Assembly: GCF_007995085.1 (NCBI RefSeq)
Contig: NZ_VOQS01000005.1
Coordinates: forward strand, 1,798,001-1,862,000
Origin: Paraburkholderia azotifigens
GTDB taxonomy: Bacteria; Pseudomonadota; Gammaproteobacteria; Burkholderiales; Burkholderiaceae
Direction: 5' to 3'
Length of the DNA stretch: 64,000 bases
A program made the position numbers and the translations under genes. This document shows positions 9,082-17,862 of the stretch, one piece after another. The notes below the pieces were generated by a model, which was not told the origin of the DNA, made no database searches, and saw nothing but the letters and a program-made list of their open reading frames with translations. Each line of letters starts with the position of its first letter. Within the stretch, counting starts at the first letter, position 1.

Positions 9082-10043
9082 GTGCGACAACTTCGCCGCG
9101 CAGCGTGCGCGGCGTGTCGATCGACGACACCTTCGCCGAAGCCTTCCCGATGAAAGCGACCCGCCTCATCGTCACCGCGCGCGATGCAACGTGGGCGCGT
9201 AATGCGGCACTCGCGGCCACGGGTTTTGCGACCTCGGTGATCGCGTGCGGCTGCGAAGCGGGCATCGAGCGCGAGCTGTCGCCCGACGAGACACCCGACG
9301 GCAGGCCCGGCGTCGCGCTGCTGCTGTTTTCGATGTCGGGCAAGGAGCTCGCGAAACAGGTCGAGCGCCGCGTCGGACAGTGCGTGCTGACCTGCCCGAC
9401 GACGGCCGTGTTCGGCGGAATCGGGCATGGCGAGCCGATTGCGCTCGGCAAGAATCTGCGCTTTTTCGGCGACGGCTGGCAGATTGCGAAGATGATCGAC
9501 GGCAAGCGCTACTGGCGCGTGCCCGTGATGGACGGCGAGTTCGTCGCCGAGGAAACCACCTCGGTCGTCAAGGGCGTGGGCGGCGGCAATCTGCTGTTTC
9601 TTGCGCGTGATACCGATGCTGCGCTGCGTGCCGCGCAGACAGCCGTGCGCGCGATGCGCGATGTGCCGAACGTGATCATCCCGTTTCCCGGCGGCGTCGT
9701 GCGCTCGGGATCGAAGGTCGGCTCGAAGTACGCGGCCCTGCCCGCCTCGACCAATGACGCATTCTGTCCCGGCCTTGCCGAACTCGCGGCACGCACCGAA
9801 CTGCACGGCGACGTGCGCAGCGTGCTGGAGATCGTGATAGACGGATTGAGCGAAGCGGATGTGGCCGCGGCGATGCGCGTCGGCATCGACGCCGCGACGG
9901 GAGAAGACGCGGGTGTTGCACATGGCCTCATGCGGATTTCGGCGGGCAACTACGGCGGCAAGCTCGGGCCGTTCCATTTCCATCTGCATCAGTTGTGCGA
10001 TCCATCGAGTGATCGACTGCATGAAGCGCCGGAGGGCCGATGA
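9078..10043 (+). CDS. fhcD: Formylmethanofuran:tetrahydromethanopterin formyltransferase subunit
   Basis: 321 aa from the ATG at 9078, which overlaps the fhcA stop (ATGA). Typical Ftr sequence features are present: DDTFAEAFPMKATRLIVTA near the N-terminus, GLLFSM-type central segment (VALLLFSMSGKELAKQ), QCVLTCPTTAVFGG, and RSGSKVGSKY with YAALPASTNDAFCP toward the end. FhcD transfers the formyl group from formyl-H4MPT to methylofuran. Length matches archaeal and bacterial Ftr (~300 aa). Order B-A-D-C with tight overlaps is the known arrangement of the bacterial complex. Confidence 0.93.
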   Translation: MSATTSPRSVRGVSIDDTFAEAFPMKATRLIVTARDATWARNAALAATGFATSVIACGCEAGIERELSPDETPDGRPGVALLLFSMSGKELAKQVERRVGQCVLTCPTTAVFGGIGHGEPIALGKNLRFFGDGWQIAKMIDGKRYWRVPVMDGEFVAEETTSVVKGVGGGNLLFLARDTDAALRAAQTAVRAMRDVPNVIIPFPGGVVRSGSKVGSKYAALPASTNDAFCPGLAELAARTELHGDVRSVLEIVIDGLSEADVAAAMRVGIDAATGEDAGVAHGLMRISAGNYGGKLGPFHFHLHQLCDPSSDRLHEAPEGR

Positions 10044-10864
10044 AGCGCATCACGTTACGTCTGAAACAAGCACCCGCGTTGCGCATCGATGCACGCGAAC
10101 TGCTGCCCGCGCGGCTCGCGGAACTCGCCGCGCAGGACATCTGCGCGATCGCGCTGTGGCATGGCGCGGAACGGATCAGCGTGGGCGATCTGTTCGCAGT
10201 GGAGATCGGCGAAAGCACGCGCGAGGCTCCACAACTCGTGCTCGAAGGCGACATGCAGCGCTTCGACCGGATCGGTGCGCGCATGAACGCGGGTCACATG
10301 CTCGTCGACGGCAATGCGGGCGATTTCGCGGGCTTGCAGATGGGCGCGGGAACGCTGCTCGTCGCGGGCGACTGCGGCAGCTTTGCGGGATGCGAGCTGA
10401 CGGGCGGACGTATCGAGATTCGCGGCAAGACGGGCGACTTTGCGGGCGCCGCGCTGCCGGGCGACATGGACGGCATGCGCGGCGGCACGCTCGTGATTCA
10501 CGGCGACGCAGGCGCGCGACTCGGCGATCGCATGCGTCGCGGCACGATCGCGGTGTTCGGCTCGGCGGGCGCGTTCGTCGCGTCGCGGATGGTCGCGGGC
10601 ACCATCGCAATTGCGGGCAAGGCCGGAGAACATCCCGCGTTCGGCATGCGGCGCGGCTCGCTGGTGCTGCTCGATCACACGTGGCCCACGACCCGGCGTT
10701 TTGCCGAAAACAGCAGCGATATCGACGTATTCTGGCGGCTGCTCGTACCGACGCTCGCGCGCGAAGGCGGCGCATTCGCGATGCTGTCGCGTGCGCACGC
10801 GCCCAAGCGCTTGCGCGGCGACGTGTCGGTGCAGGGCAAGGGCGAAATCCTCTTGCCCGCCTAG
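10040..10864 (+). CDS. fhcC: Formyltransferase/hydrolase complex subunit C (GXGXG domain)
   Basis: 274 aa. The body is a right-handed parallel beta-helix of the GltB-C-terminal/FwdC type, visible as repeated blocks such as NAGDFAGLQMGAGTLLVAGD, CGSFAGCELTGGRIEIRGK and SAGAFVASRMVAGTIAIAGK. FhcC is structural in the Fhc complex. It is last in the fhc operon, starts in an ATGA overlap with fhcD, and its TAG stop overlaps the stop of the convergent LysR gene by 4 bp (10861-10864), leaving no room for a dedicated terminator between them. Confidence 0.9.
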   Translation: MKRITLRLKQAPALRIDARELLPARLAELAAQDICAIALWHGAERISVGDLFAVEIGESTREAPQLVLEGDMQRFDRIGARMNAGHMLVDGNAGDFAGLQMGAGTLLVAGDCGSFAGCELTGGRIEIRGKTGDFAGAALPGDMDGMRGGTLVIHGDAGARLGDRMRRGTIAVFGSAGAFVASRMVAGTIAIAGKAGEHPAFGMRRGSLVLLDHTWPTTRRFAENSSDIDVFWRLLVPTLAREGGAFAMLSRAHAPKRLRGDVSVQGKGEILLPA

Positions 10865-11784
10865 GCTTCCATCGCCACCCGCTCGCCCGCCTCGTGTGCG
10901 CCGCTCACGAGGCTGTCCCTGAACGCCGACGCCGCCGTCGACAGCTGCTTGCTCTCGCGATGCACGAGATACAGATACCGCACGATGGGGAAATGTTCGA
11001 CGTCGAGCACCTTGAGCCGCAGCGTTTCGAGTTCGGCCATGACCGTCGCGAGGGGCACGACTGACAGGCCCATGCCTGCCTGCACGGCCCACTTGATCGC
11101 CTCGTTGCTGCTCACTTCCATGCCGGGCCGAAAACTGATGCGGTGCTCGGCGAAGAAGCGCTCCATCGCGCGACGCGTGCCGGAACCCGACTCGCGGACG
11201 AGAAAGGTCTCTCGCTCCAGCGCTTCGAGTGCGATGCGGCGCTCGCGCACGAGGGCATGATCGGGCGGCGCAATCATCACGAGGGGATTTCTCGCGACGC
11301 GCACGGCTGCGAGACCTTGCCCTTCGGGCGGCAGCCCCATGATCGCGAGATCGGTCTCGTTGTTCGCCAGCTCGTTCAGCACGCACTCCCTGTTCCCCAC
11401 CGAAAGACTCACCCTTACGCCGGGAAACGCTCGCGTGAACTTCGCGATCAGCTGGAGCGCAAGCGGATTGGCCGTGCCGCTCACCACCGACACTTTCAGC
11501 TTGCCCTGCTTCATGTCGCGCAACTGGTCGAGCGACGTTTCGAGCACGGACAGCTGCTGCTGAAGCAGACGCGTGTGGCTGTATAGCTCCTTGCCTGCCG
11601 CAGTCAGGAAAACGCGCCGCCCGACCTGCTCGAAGAGCGGCATGCCGATGCTCGTTTCGAGCTGCTTCAGTTGCGACGAAACGCCGGGTTGCGTCAGATG
11701 AAGCTCTTCCGCAGCGCGCGAAAAACTCAGATGCCGCGCGCTCGCTTCGAACACGCGCAGCTGACGCAAAGTGAGATGCAGCAT
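10861..11784 (-). CDS. LysR-type regulator, CbbR/QscR-like, of the serine-cycle operon
   Basis: 307 aa. Winged HTH at residues ~4-63 (RQLRVFEASARHLSFSRAAE, then LTQPGVSSQLKQLE), followed by a linker helix and the LysR substrate-binding domain (LKVSVVSGTANPLALQLI onward). The N-terminal sequence resembles CbbR, and QscR, the serine-cycle activator of methylotrophic Alphaproteobacteria, belongs to that subgroup. It is divergent from glyA with a 267-bp shared intergenic region holding a TTAT-N7-ATAA inverted repeat, a suitable LysR operator, so it most likely controls glyA-sga-hprA-mtkAB-ppc-mcl. The effector cannot be told from sequence. Confidence 0.85.
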   Translation of the reverse strand: MLHLTLRQLRVFEASARHLSFSRAAEELHLTQPGVSSQLKQLETSIGMPLFEQVGRRVFLTAAGKELYSHTRLLQQQLSVLETSLDQLRDMKQGKLKVSVVSGTANPLALQLIAKFTRAFPGVRVSLSVGNRECVLNELANNETDLAIMGLPPEGQGLAAVRVARNPLVMIAPPDHALVRERRIALEALERETFLVRESGSGTRRAMERFFAEHRISFRPGMEVSSNEAIKWAVQAGMGLSVVPLATVMAELETLRLKVLDVEHFPIVRYLYLVHRESKQLSTAASAFRDSLVSGAHEAGERVAMEA

Positions 11785-11864
11785 CTCGCTCCCTATCCTC
11801 CCGAATGCAGCCGGAACCGCTCGATTTCACGTCTCAACTCTACCAGCCGGGACTATGCCCGCAA

Positions 11865-11880
11865 TGCCCATGAGGGAGTA
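11865..11880. promoter_or_regulatory. NarL-like 7-2-7 inverted repeat upstream of glyA
   Basis: TGCCCATGAGGGAGTA: heptamers TGCCCAT and (reverse complement) TACTCCC separated by GA. It matches, at 12 of 16 positions or better, the sites at 37950-37965 and 40580-40595. Centre is ~180 bp before the glyA start. The arrangement matches NarL-type dimer sites (heptamer consensus TACYYMT); a NarL-like regulator is encoded at 38917-39576. Binding is inferred. Confidence 0.5.
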
Positions 11881-11924
11881 CTCCGCAGGGCTTTACGCCC
11901 GCCCGGCAAGGCTCGCACGCGTGG

Positions 11925-11939
11925 TTATGGGTCGGATAA
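11925..11939. promoter_or_regulatory. Candidate LysR operator TTAT-N7-ATAA between LysR gene and glyA
   Basis: TTATGGGTCGGATAA is a perfect 4-7-4 inverted repeat within a wider GTTA...TAAC palindrome (11924-11944), fitting the T-N11-A rule for LysR sites. It lies ~113 bp before the glyA ATG and ~140 bp before the LysR start, the usual place for an activation/autorepression site. Confidence 0.45.
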
Positions 11940-12051
11940 GTAACCCGAATGAGTGTTTTGCGCGGCACGCCACTACCATCGTTTCAACAGGAATGCGAAG
12001 GGGACGCGCAAACCGTCTGGCCCGTCCCGTCCACTCAAGAGAGGTTCATCC

Positions 12052-13374
12052 ATGTTCAGCTACAAAAACACGCTCGCCGTCACCGACCCGGAACTGCAGC
12101 ATGCGATCGCGGCAGAAACGCAGCGCCAGCAGGATCACATCGAGCTGATTGCATCGGAAAACTACACGTCGCCGGCCGTGCTCGAAGCGCAGGGATCGCA
12201 GCTCACCAACAAGTACGCGGAAGGCTATCCCGGCAAGCGCTACTACGGCGGATGCGAACACGTCGACGTGGTCGAGCAGCTCGCAATCGATCGCGCGAAG
12301 CAGCTGTTCAACGCCGAACACGCGAACGTGCAGCCGCACTCGGGATCGCAGGCGAATCAGGCCGTGTATCTGTCGGCGCTCAAGCCGGGCGACACGATTC
12401 TCGGCATGTCGCTCGCGCATGGCGGGCACCTCACGCATGGCGCGTCGGTGAACGTGAGCGGCAAGCTGTTCAATGCGGTGTCGTATGGACTCGATGAGAA
12501 GACGGAAGAAATCGACTACGACGCAGCCGAGCGGCTCGCGCACGAACACCGGCCGCGCATGATCGTCGCGGGCGCATCCGCGTATTCGCTGGTGATCGAC
12601 TGGCAGCGCTTCCGAGCGATCGCCGACAGCGTCGGCGCGACGCTCCTCGTCGACGTGGCGCACTACGCCGGTCTCGTCGCGGCAGGTCTCTACCCGAGCC
12701 CGGTCGGCATCGCCGACTACGTGACCACCACTACGCACAAGACGCTGCGCGGTCCGCGCGGCGGTCTGATCCTCTCGCGCGCCGACACCGCGAAGGCGAT
12801 CGATTCGACGATCTTCCCCGGCATCCAGGGCGGCCCGCTGATGCACGTAATTGCGGGCAAGGCAGCGGCGCTGCGCGAAGCGATGACGGACGAGTTCCGC
12901 CAGTACCAGCAACAGGTGCTCGTCAACGCACGCACCATCGCGCAGACGCTGCAGCAGCGCGGCTTGCGGATCGTGTCGGGGCGCACCGATTCCCACGTGT
13001 TTCTCGTCGACCTGCGCGCGAAGAACGTGACGGGCAAGGAAGCGGAAGCCGCGCTCGGCCGTGCGTTCATCACGGTCAACAAGAACGCGATTCCGAACGA
13101 TCCGCAAAAGCCCTTCGTCACGAGCGGCGTGCGCATCGGTTCGCCCGCCATCACGACCAGGGGACTACGCGAAGCCGAAGCGGAGCAGCTCGCGCATCTG
13201 ATCGCCGACGTGCTCGACGCGCCCGCCAACGATCTCGTGATCCGCCGCACCGCCGACGCCGTGCTCGCGCTCACCGCGAAGTTCCCCGTGTATCGCGACG
13301 CGCCCGACTCATTGCGCCACGATCCATCCGCAGCGCGCGACGACCGGGCAGCCGCCGGCCGCAGCGCACATTGA
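12052..13374 (+). CDS. glyA: Serine hydroxymethyltransferase (serine cycle)
   Basis: 440 aa from the ATG at 12052, preceded by AAGAGAGG. PLP enzyme motifs are clear: [23 protein letters not shown], and the PLP-lysine in [14 protein letters not shown]. It condenses glycine with methylene-H4F to serine, the entry of C1 carbon into the serine cycle. The C-terminal ~20 residues (after [12 protein letters not shown]) extend beyond the usual ~415-420 aa. First gene of the serine-cycle operon, so it is probably a pathway-dedicated isozyme with a housekeeping glyA elsewhere. Upstream carry a LysR-type and a NarL-like candidate site. Confidence 0.95.
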   Translation: MFSYKNTLAVTDPELQHAIAAETQRQQDHIELIASENYTSPAVLEAQGSQLTNKYAEGYPGKRYYGGCEHVDVVEQLAIDRAKQLFNAEHANVQPHSGSQANQAVYLSALKPGDTILGMSLAHGGHLTHGASVNVSGKLFNAVSYGLDEKTEEIDYDAAERLAHEHRPRMIVAGASAYSLVIDWQRFRAIADSVGATLLVDVAHYAGLVAAGLYPSPVGIADYVTTTTHKTLRGPRGGLILSRADTAKAIDSTIFPGIQGGPLMHVIAGKAAALREAMTDEFRQYQQQVLVNARTIAQTLQQRGLRIVSGRTDSHVFLVDLRAKNVTGKEAEAALGRAFITVNKNAIPNDPQKPFVTSGVRIGSPAITTRGLREAEAEQLAHLIADVLDAPANDLVIRRTADAVLALTAKFPVYRDAPDSLRHDPSAARDDRAAAGRSAH

Positions 13375-13419
13375 ACCCTTCGAGCGACTTCTCAAGCCAA
13401 TCAATCAAGGAGACACACC

Positions 13420-14685
13420 ATGTCGAACACTTCAGGCTCGCGCGTTGCCGGACGCAACATTCTCGCCGTCCCCGGCCCGACGAACATTCCCGATGCCGTG
13501 CTGCGCGCGATGGTCGTTTCGATGGAAGACCACCGCTCGACGAAATTCCCCGAACTCGCGCACGGCCTGCTGTCCGACCTGAAAAAGATCTATCGGACGG
13601 CGGAAGGGCAGCCGTTCATTTTCCCGTCGTCGGGCACGGGTGCGTGGGAAGCGGCGCTCACCAACACGCTGTCGCCCGGCGACCGCGTGCTGGTGCCGCG
13701 CTTCGGGCAGTTCAGCCATCTGTGGGCCGACATGGCGCAGCGGCTCGGCTTCGATGTGGAGATTCTCGATGTCGACTGGGGCGAGGGCGTCCCCGTCGAA
13801 CGGATCGCGGAGATTCTCGAGGCGGACGGGCAGCACACGATCAAGGGCATTCTCGCCTGCCATAACGAAACGGCGACGGGTGTGACCAGCGATATCGGCG
13901 CGCTGCGCCGCGCGATGGACGCAGCGGATCACCCGGCCCTGCTGTTCGTCGACGGCGTGAGTTCGATCGGCTGCATCGATTTCCGCATGGACGAATGGGG
14001 CGTCGATCTCGCCGTGACGGGCTCGCAGAAAGGCCTGATGCTGCCCGCGGGTCTCGGCATCCTGTGCGTGAGCCAGAAGGCGCTGAAGGCGATCAGCCAC
14101 GCGAAATCGCGCCGCTGCTACTTCGACCTCGCCGACATGGTGCGCACCAACGCCACCGGCTACTTCCCGTACACACCCGCGCTGTCGCTGCTCTACGGGC
14201 TGCGCGCCGCGCTCGACCTGCTGTTCGAGGAAGGCCTCGAGAACGTCTTCGCGCGGCATCACTATCTCGCCTCGGGCGTGCGCGCCGCCGTCACGGAAGG
14301 CTGGGGGCTGTCGCTGTGCGCGAAGGCGCCCAGGTGGCATTCGGATACCGTGTCCGCGATCGTCGTGCCGGAAGGCGTCAATGGCGCGCAGGTGATCGAC
14401 ACCGCGTATCGCCGCTACAACCTCGCGCTCGGCGCGGGACTGTCGAAGGTCGCGGGCAAGGTGTTCCGCATCGGCCATCTCGGCGACCTGAACGAACTGA
14501 TGCTGATGAGCGCGATCGCAGGCGCGGAAATGGCGATGCTCGATGCCGGTATCGACGTGTGTCCTGGCAGCGGCGTCGGCGCGGCCGGCCAGTACTGGCG
14601 CACGCACACGCCGGGCGCGCACGCGGTCCACGCGAACGCGCAGCCGGCCGCCGAACCCGCCCGTCGCCGCGTCGCCGCTGCCTGA
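13420..14685 (+). CDS. sga: Serine-glyoxylate aminotransferase
   Basis: 421 aa, RBS AAGGAGA 7 bp before the ATG. Class V aminotransferase with GTGAWEAAL near residue 70, the PLP-binding VDGVSSIGCIDFRMDEWG, and the Schiff-base lysine in TGSQKGLMLPAGLG. It converts serine and glyoxylate to hydroxypyruvate and glycine, regenerating the glycine acceptor used by GlyA. Located 45 bp after glyA and 67 bp before hprA. The Ala/Pro/Arg-rich C-terminal tail after residue ~395 looks non-conserved. Confidence 0.93.
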   Translation: MSNTSGSRVAGRNILAVPGPTNIPDAVLRAMVVSMEDHRSTKFPELAHGLLSDLKKIYRTAEGQPFIFPSSGTGAWEAALTNTLSPGDRVLVPRFGQFSHLWADMAQRLGFDVEILDVDWGEGVPVERIAEILEADGQHTIKGILACHNETATGVTSDIGALRRAMDAADHPALLFVDGVSSIGCIDFRMDEWGVDLAVTGSQKGLMLPAGLGILCVSQKALKAISHAKSRRCYFDLADMVRTNATGYFPYTPALSLLYGLRAALDLLFEEGLENVFARHHYLASGVRAAVTEGWGLSLCAKAPRWHSDTVSAIVVPEGVNGAQVIDTAYRRYNLALGAGLSKVAGKVFRIGHLGDLNELMLMSAIAGAEMAMLDAGIDVCPGSGVGAAGQYWRTHTPGAHAVHANAQPAAEPARRRVAAA

Positions 14686-14752
14686 GTGCCGAGTCCGGTG
14701 CAGGCGCATCGGACCGCACGTTTCCCGCTCACCTCACGGCACCCACGACACC

Positions 14753-15709
14753 ATGCAACACGAAATCGTCTTTCTCGACCGTTCGACGCTGAATGCCGAT
14801 GTGCGGCGCCCCGCGTTCGATCATCACTGGGTCCAGTATGCGTCGACCTCCGCGCACGAAGTCGAGCAGCGGCTCGACGGCGCCACCATCGCGATCACGA
14901 ACAAGGTGCCGCTGCGGGCCAACGTGCTCGACCGGCACCCGTCGATCAAAATGATCGCGGTGGCGGCGACGGGCTACGACTGTGTCGATACCGCGTACTG
15001 CCGCGAGCGCGGAATCGCCGTCGCGAACATCCGCGGTTACGCGACGCACACGGTGCCCGAGCACACGTTCGCGCTGATGCTCGCGTTGCGGCGGAATCTG
15101 CTTGCCTATCGCAGCGACGTGCAGCGCGGACGCTGGCAACAGGCGCGGCAGTTCTGCTTCTTCGATCACCCCATCGCCGATCTGCATGGCGCGACGCTCG
15201 GCATCATCGGCGGCGGCGCGCTCGGCCAGGGCACGGCGCAGATCGCGCGCGGCTTCGGCATGCGCGTGATCTTCGCGTCGCACGACTCGCAGCGCACACG
15301 CGTGCCCGGCGCCGAATACGCGCCGCTCGACACGCTGCTGCGCACGTCCGACGTGATCTCGCTGCACGCGCCGCTCACCCCGGCGACACGCAACCTGATC
15401 GGTCTCGACCAGCTGCGCATGATGAAGCCCACCTGCCTGCTGATCAACACGGCGCGCGGCGGGCTCGTGTGCGAAGCCTCGCTGGCGACGGCGCTGAAGG
15501 AAGGCCTCATCGCCGGCGCGGGCTTCGACGTGCTGAGCCAGGAGCCGCCCGTCGCGGGCAATCCGCTGCTCGAACTCGATCTGCCCAACTTCATCCTGAC
15601 CCCTCACGTCGCGTGGGCGTCCGACGACGCCATGCAATCGCTCGCCGATCAGCTGATCGAAAACATCGAGGCATTCGCACGCGGCGAGCCTCGCAATCTC
15701 GTGATCTGA
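14753..15709 (+). CDS. hprA: Hydroxypyruvate reductase (D-2-hydroxyacid dehydrogenase family)
   Basis: 318 aa from the ATG at 14753 (MQHEIVFLDRSTLNADVRRP). NAD(P)-binding LGIIGGGALGQGTAQIA, the catalytic arginine in LINTARGGLV, glutamate in QEPPV, and histidine in LTPHVAWAS are all present. In the serine cycle it reduces hydroxypyruvate to D-glycerate. Glycerate kinase, the next step, is not encoded in the window. Gene order sga-hprA matches classical methylotroph serine-cycle clusters, though mtdA and fch, which often follow, are absent here. Confidence 0.92.
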   Translation: MQHEIVFLDRSTLNADVRRPAFDHHWVQYASTSAHEVEQRLDGATIAITNKVPLRANVLDRHPSIKMIAVAATGYDCVDTAYCRERGIAVANIRGYATHTVPEHTFALMLALRRNLLAYRSDVQRGRWQQARQFCFFDHPIADLHGATLGIIGGGALGQGTAQIARGFGMRVIFASHDSQRTRVPGAEYAPLDTLLRTSDVISLHAPLTPATRNLIGLDQLRMMKPTCLLINTARGGLVCEASLATALKEGLIAGAGFDVLSQEPPVAGNPLLELDLPNFILTPHVAWASDDAMQSLADQLIENIEAFARGEPRNLVI

Positions 15710-15757
15710 CGACGCAGGAATCACACGAAACCTACGCAATCCCAAGGAGACATCGAC

Positions 15758-16945
15758 ATGGACATTCACGAGTATCAGGCCAAAGATCTGCTGGCCGGCT
15801 TCGGCGTGCCGATCCAGCGCGGCGCGGTCGCCTACACGCCGGATCAGGCGGTGTACTGCGCAACGGAACTCGGCGGCTGGCACTGGGCCGTCAAGGCGCA
15901 GATCCACTCGGGCGCGCGCGGCAAGGCGGGCGGCATCAAGCTGTGCGAGACCTATCACGACGTGCACGAAGCAGCGACCTCGCTGTTCGGCAAGCAACTC
16001 GTGACGACGCAGACGGGTCCGGAAGGCAAGGTCGTCGAGCGTGTGTACGTGGAGGTCGCTGAGAAGTTCGAGCGCGAAATCTATCTCGGCATCGTGCTGG
16101 ACCGGAAGGCTGAACGCGTGCGCGTGATCGCATCGGCACAGGGCGGCATGGACATCGAGGACATCGTGCACACGAATCCCGAGGCCGTGCACCAGATCGT
16201 GGTCGAACCCGCCGTCGGCCTGCAGCCCTTCCAGGCACGCGAGATCGCCTTCGGTCTCGGCCTGAACATCAAGCAGGTGAGCCGCGCTGTCTCCACGATC
16301 ATGGGCGCGTACCGCGCGTTCCGCGATCTCGACGCGACGATGGTCGAGATCAATCCCCTCGTCGTGACGACGGACGAACGCGTGATCGCGCTCGACGCGA
16401 AGATTTCGTTCGACGACAACGGCCTGTTCCGTCACCCGCACGTGTCCGAAATGCGCGACGCCGCACAGGAAGATCCGCGCGAAGCGGAAGCGGCCCAGTT
16501 CGGCCTGAACTACGTGGGGCTCGACGGCGATATCGGCTGCATCATCAATGGCGCCGGTCTCGCGATGGCCACGATGGACACCATCAAGTACGCGGGCGGC
16601 GAGCCCGCCAACTTTCTCGATGTGGGCGGCGGCGCCTCGCCCGAGCGCGTGGCGGCCGCGTTCCGGCTCGTGCTGTCGGACCAGAACGTGTCGGCCGTGC
16701 TCGTCAATATTTTCGCCGGCATCAACCGCTGCGACTGGGTCGCGGAAGGCGTCGTGCAGGCTGCGCGCGGGCTGAGAGTGCCCCTCGTCGTGCGGCTGGC
16801 GGGCACAAACGTCGAAGAAGGACGACGCATCATCAAGGAAAGCGGCCTGCCCATCATCGCGGCGGATTCGCTGCTGGAGGCCGCGCAAAAGGCCGTCGAG
16901 GCTTCCAAGGCGCACCGCGCGCGCCAGGCCGGCAACCACCGCTAA
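15758..16945 (+). CDS. mtkA: Malate-CoA ligase (malate thiokinase) beta subunit
   Basis: 395 aa, RBS AAGGAG before the ATG. The ATP-grasp N-terminus [18 protein letters not shown] is shared with succinyl-CoA synthetase beta; [18 protein letters not shown] gives the Mg/ATP site, and the CoA-ligase domain shows [18 protein letters not shown] and [15 protein letters not shown]. In a serine-cycle operon, followed by mtkB and malyl-CoA lyase, it is malate thiokinase rather than succinyl-CoA synthetase: malate + CoA + ATP to malyl-CoA. The gap to mtkB is 11 bp. Confidence 0.92.
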   Translation: MDIHEYQAKDLLAGFGVPIQRGAVAYTPDQAVYCATELGGWHWAVKAQIHSGARGKAGGIKLCETYHDVHEAATSLFGKQLVTTQTGPEGKVVERVYVEVAEKFEREIYLGIVLDRKAERVRVIASAQGGMDIEDIVHTNPEAVHQIVVEPAVGLQPFQAREIAFGLGLNIKQVSRAVSTIMGAYRAFRDLDATMVEINPLVVTTDERVIALDAKISFDDNGLFRHPHVSEMRDAAQEDPREAEAAQFGLNYVGLDGDIGCIINGAGLAMATMDTIKYAGGEPANFLDVGGGASPERVAAAFRLVLSDQNVSAVLVNIFAGINRCDWVAEGVVQAARGLRVPLVVRLAGTNVEEGRRIIKESGLPIIAADSLLEAAQKAVEASKAHRARQAGNHR

Positions 16946-16956
16946 GGAGAACGGAC

Positions 16957-17862
16957 ATGAGCATCCTGATCGACGAAACCACCCGCGTCATCGTGCAGGG
17001 CTTCACGGGCGACAAGGCCTCGTTCCACGCGAAGGAAATGATCGCTTACGGCACCAGCGTGGTGGGCGGCGTGACGCCCGGCAAGGGCGGCAAGCATCAC
17101 CTCGAGCGTCCCGTGTTCGACACCGTCAAAGACGCCGTGCGCGAAACGGGCGCGACCGCGAGCCTCGTGTTCGTGCCGCCGCCTTACTGCGCCGACGCCA
17201 TCATGGAAGCCGCCGACGCCGGCCTGAAACTCGTCTGCGTGATCACCGACGGCATTCCGGCTCAGGACATGATGCGCGTCAAGCGCTATCTGCTGCGCTA
17301 CCCGAAGGAAGCGCGCACGATGGTGGTCGGCCCGAACTGCGCGGGCATCATCAGCGCCGGCCGCGCGATGCTCGGCATCATGCCGGGCCATATCTACCGG
17401 CGCGGCAATATCGGCATCGTGTCGCGCTCGGGCACGCTCGGCTACGAAGCCGCCGCGCAACTGAACGCGCTCGGCCTCGGCGTCACGACGAGCGTGGGAA
17501 TCGGCGGCGATCCCATCAACGGCAGCTCGTTCCTCGATCATCTGAAGCTGTTCGGGCAAGACCCCGAAACGGAAGCCGTCGTGATGATCGGCGAGATCGG
17601 CGGCCCGCAGGAAGCGGAAGCCGCGAAGTGGGTCAGCGAGCACATGACGAAGCCCGTCGTCGGCTACGTCGCGGGTCTCACTGCGCCGAAGGGACGGCGC
17701 ATGGGACATGCGGGCGCCATCATCTCGGCGGCGGGAGACAGCGCGGCCGAGAAAGCGCAGATCATGCAGTCCTACGGTCTCGCCGTCGCACCCAGCGCGT
17801 CCGAGCTGGGTTCCACTGTTGCCTCTGTGCTCGAAAGCCATGTCACGCGCCGCGTTGCCTGA
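16957..17862 (+). CDS. mtkB: Malate-CoA ligase (malate thiokinase) alpha subunit
   Basis: 301 aa, start ATG with AAGGAG 7 bp upstream. CoA-binding Rossmann fold at the N-terminus ([19 protein letters not shown]), then [12 protein letters not shown] and [14 protein letters not shown], and the phospho-histidine segment [18 protein letters not shown]. Partner of MtkA. Its last 23 bp overlap the start of ppc, so the two are probably translationally coupled; this unusual overlap still keeps both frames intact. Confidence 0.92.
   Translation: MSILIDETTRVIVQGFTGDKASFHAKEMIAYGTSVVGGVTPGKGGKHHLERPVFDTVKDAVRETGATASLVFVPPPYCADAIMEAADAGLKLVCVITDGIPAQDMMRVKRYLLRYPKEARTMVVGPNCAGIISAGRAMLGIMPGHIYRRGNIGIVSRSGTLGYEAAAQLNALGLGVTTSVGIGGDPINGSSFLDHLKLFGQDPETEAVVMIGEIGGPQEAEAAKWVSEHMTKPVVGYVAGLTAPKGRRMGHAGAIISAAGDSAAEKAQIMQSYGLAVAPSASELGSTVASVLESHVTRRVA

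Noticed and set aside
15758..17862. Succinyl-CoA synthetase sucCD
   Set aside because: Family resemblance is strong, but the location between hprA and ppc-mcl in a serine-cycle operon supports malate thiokinase.
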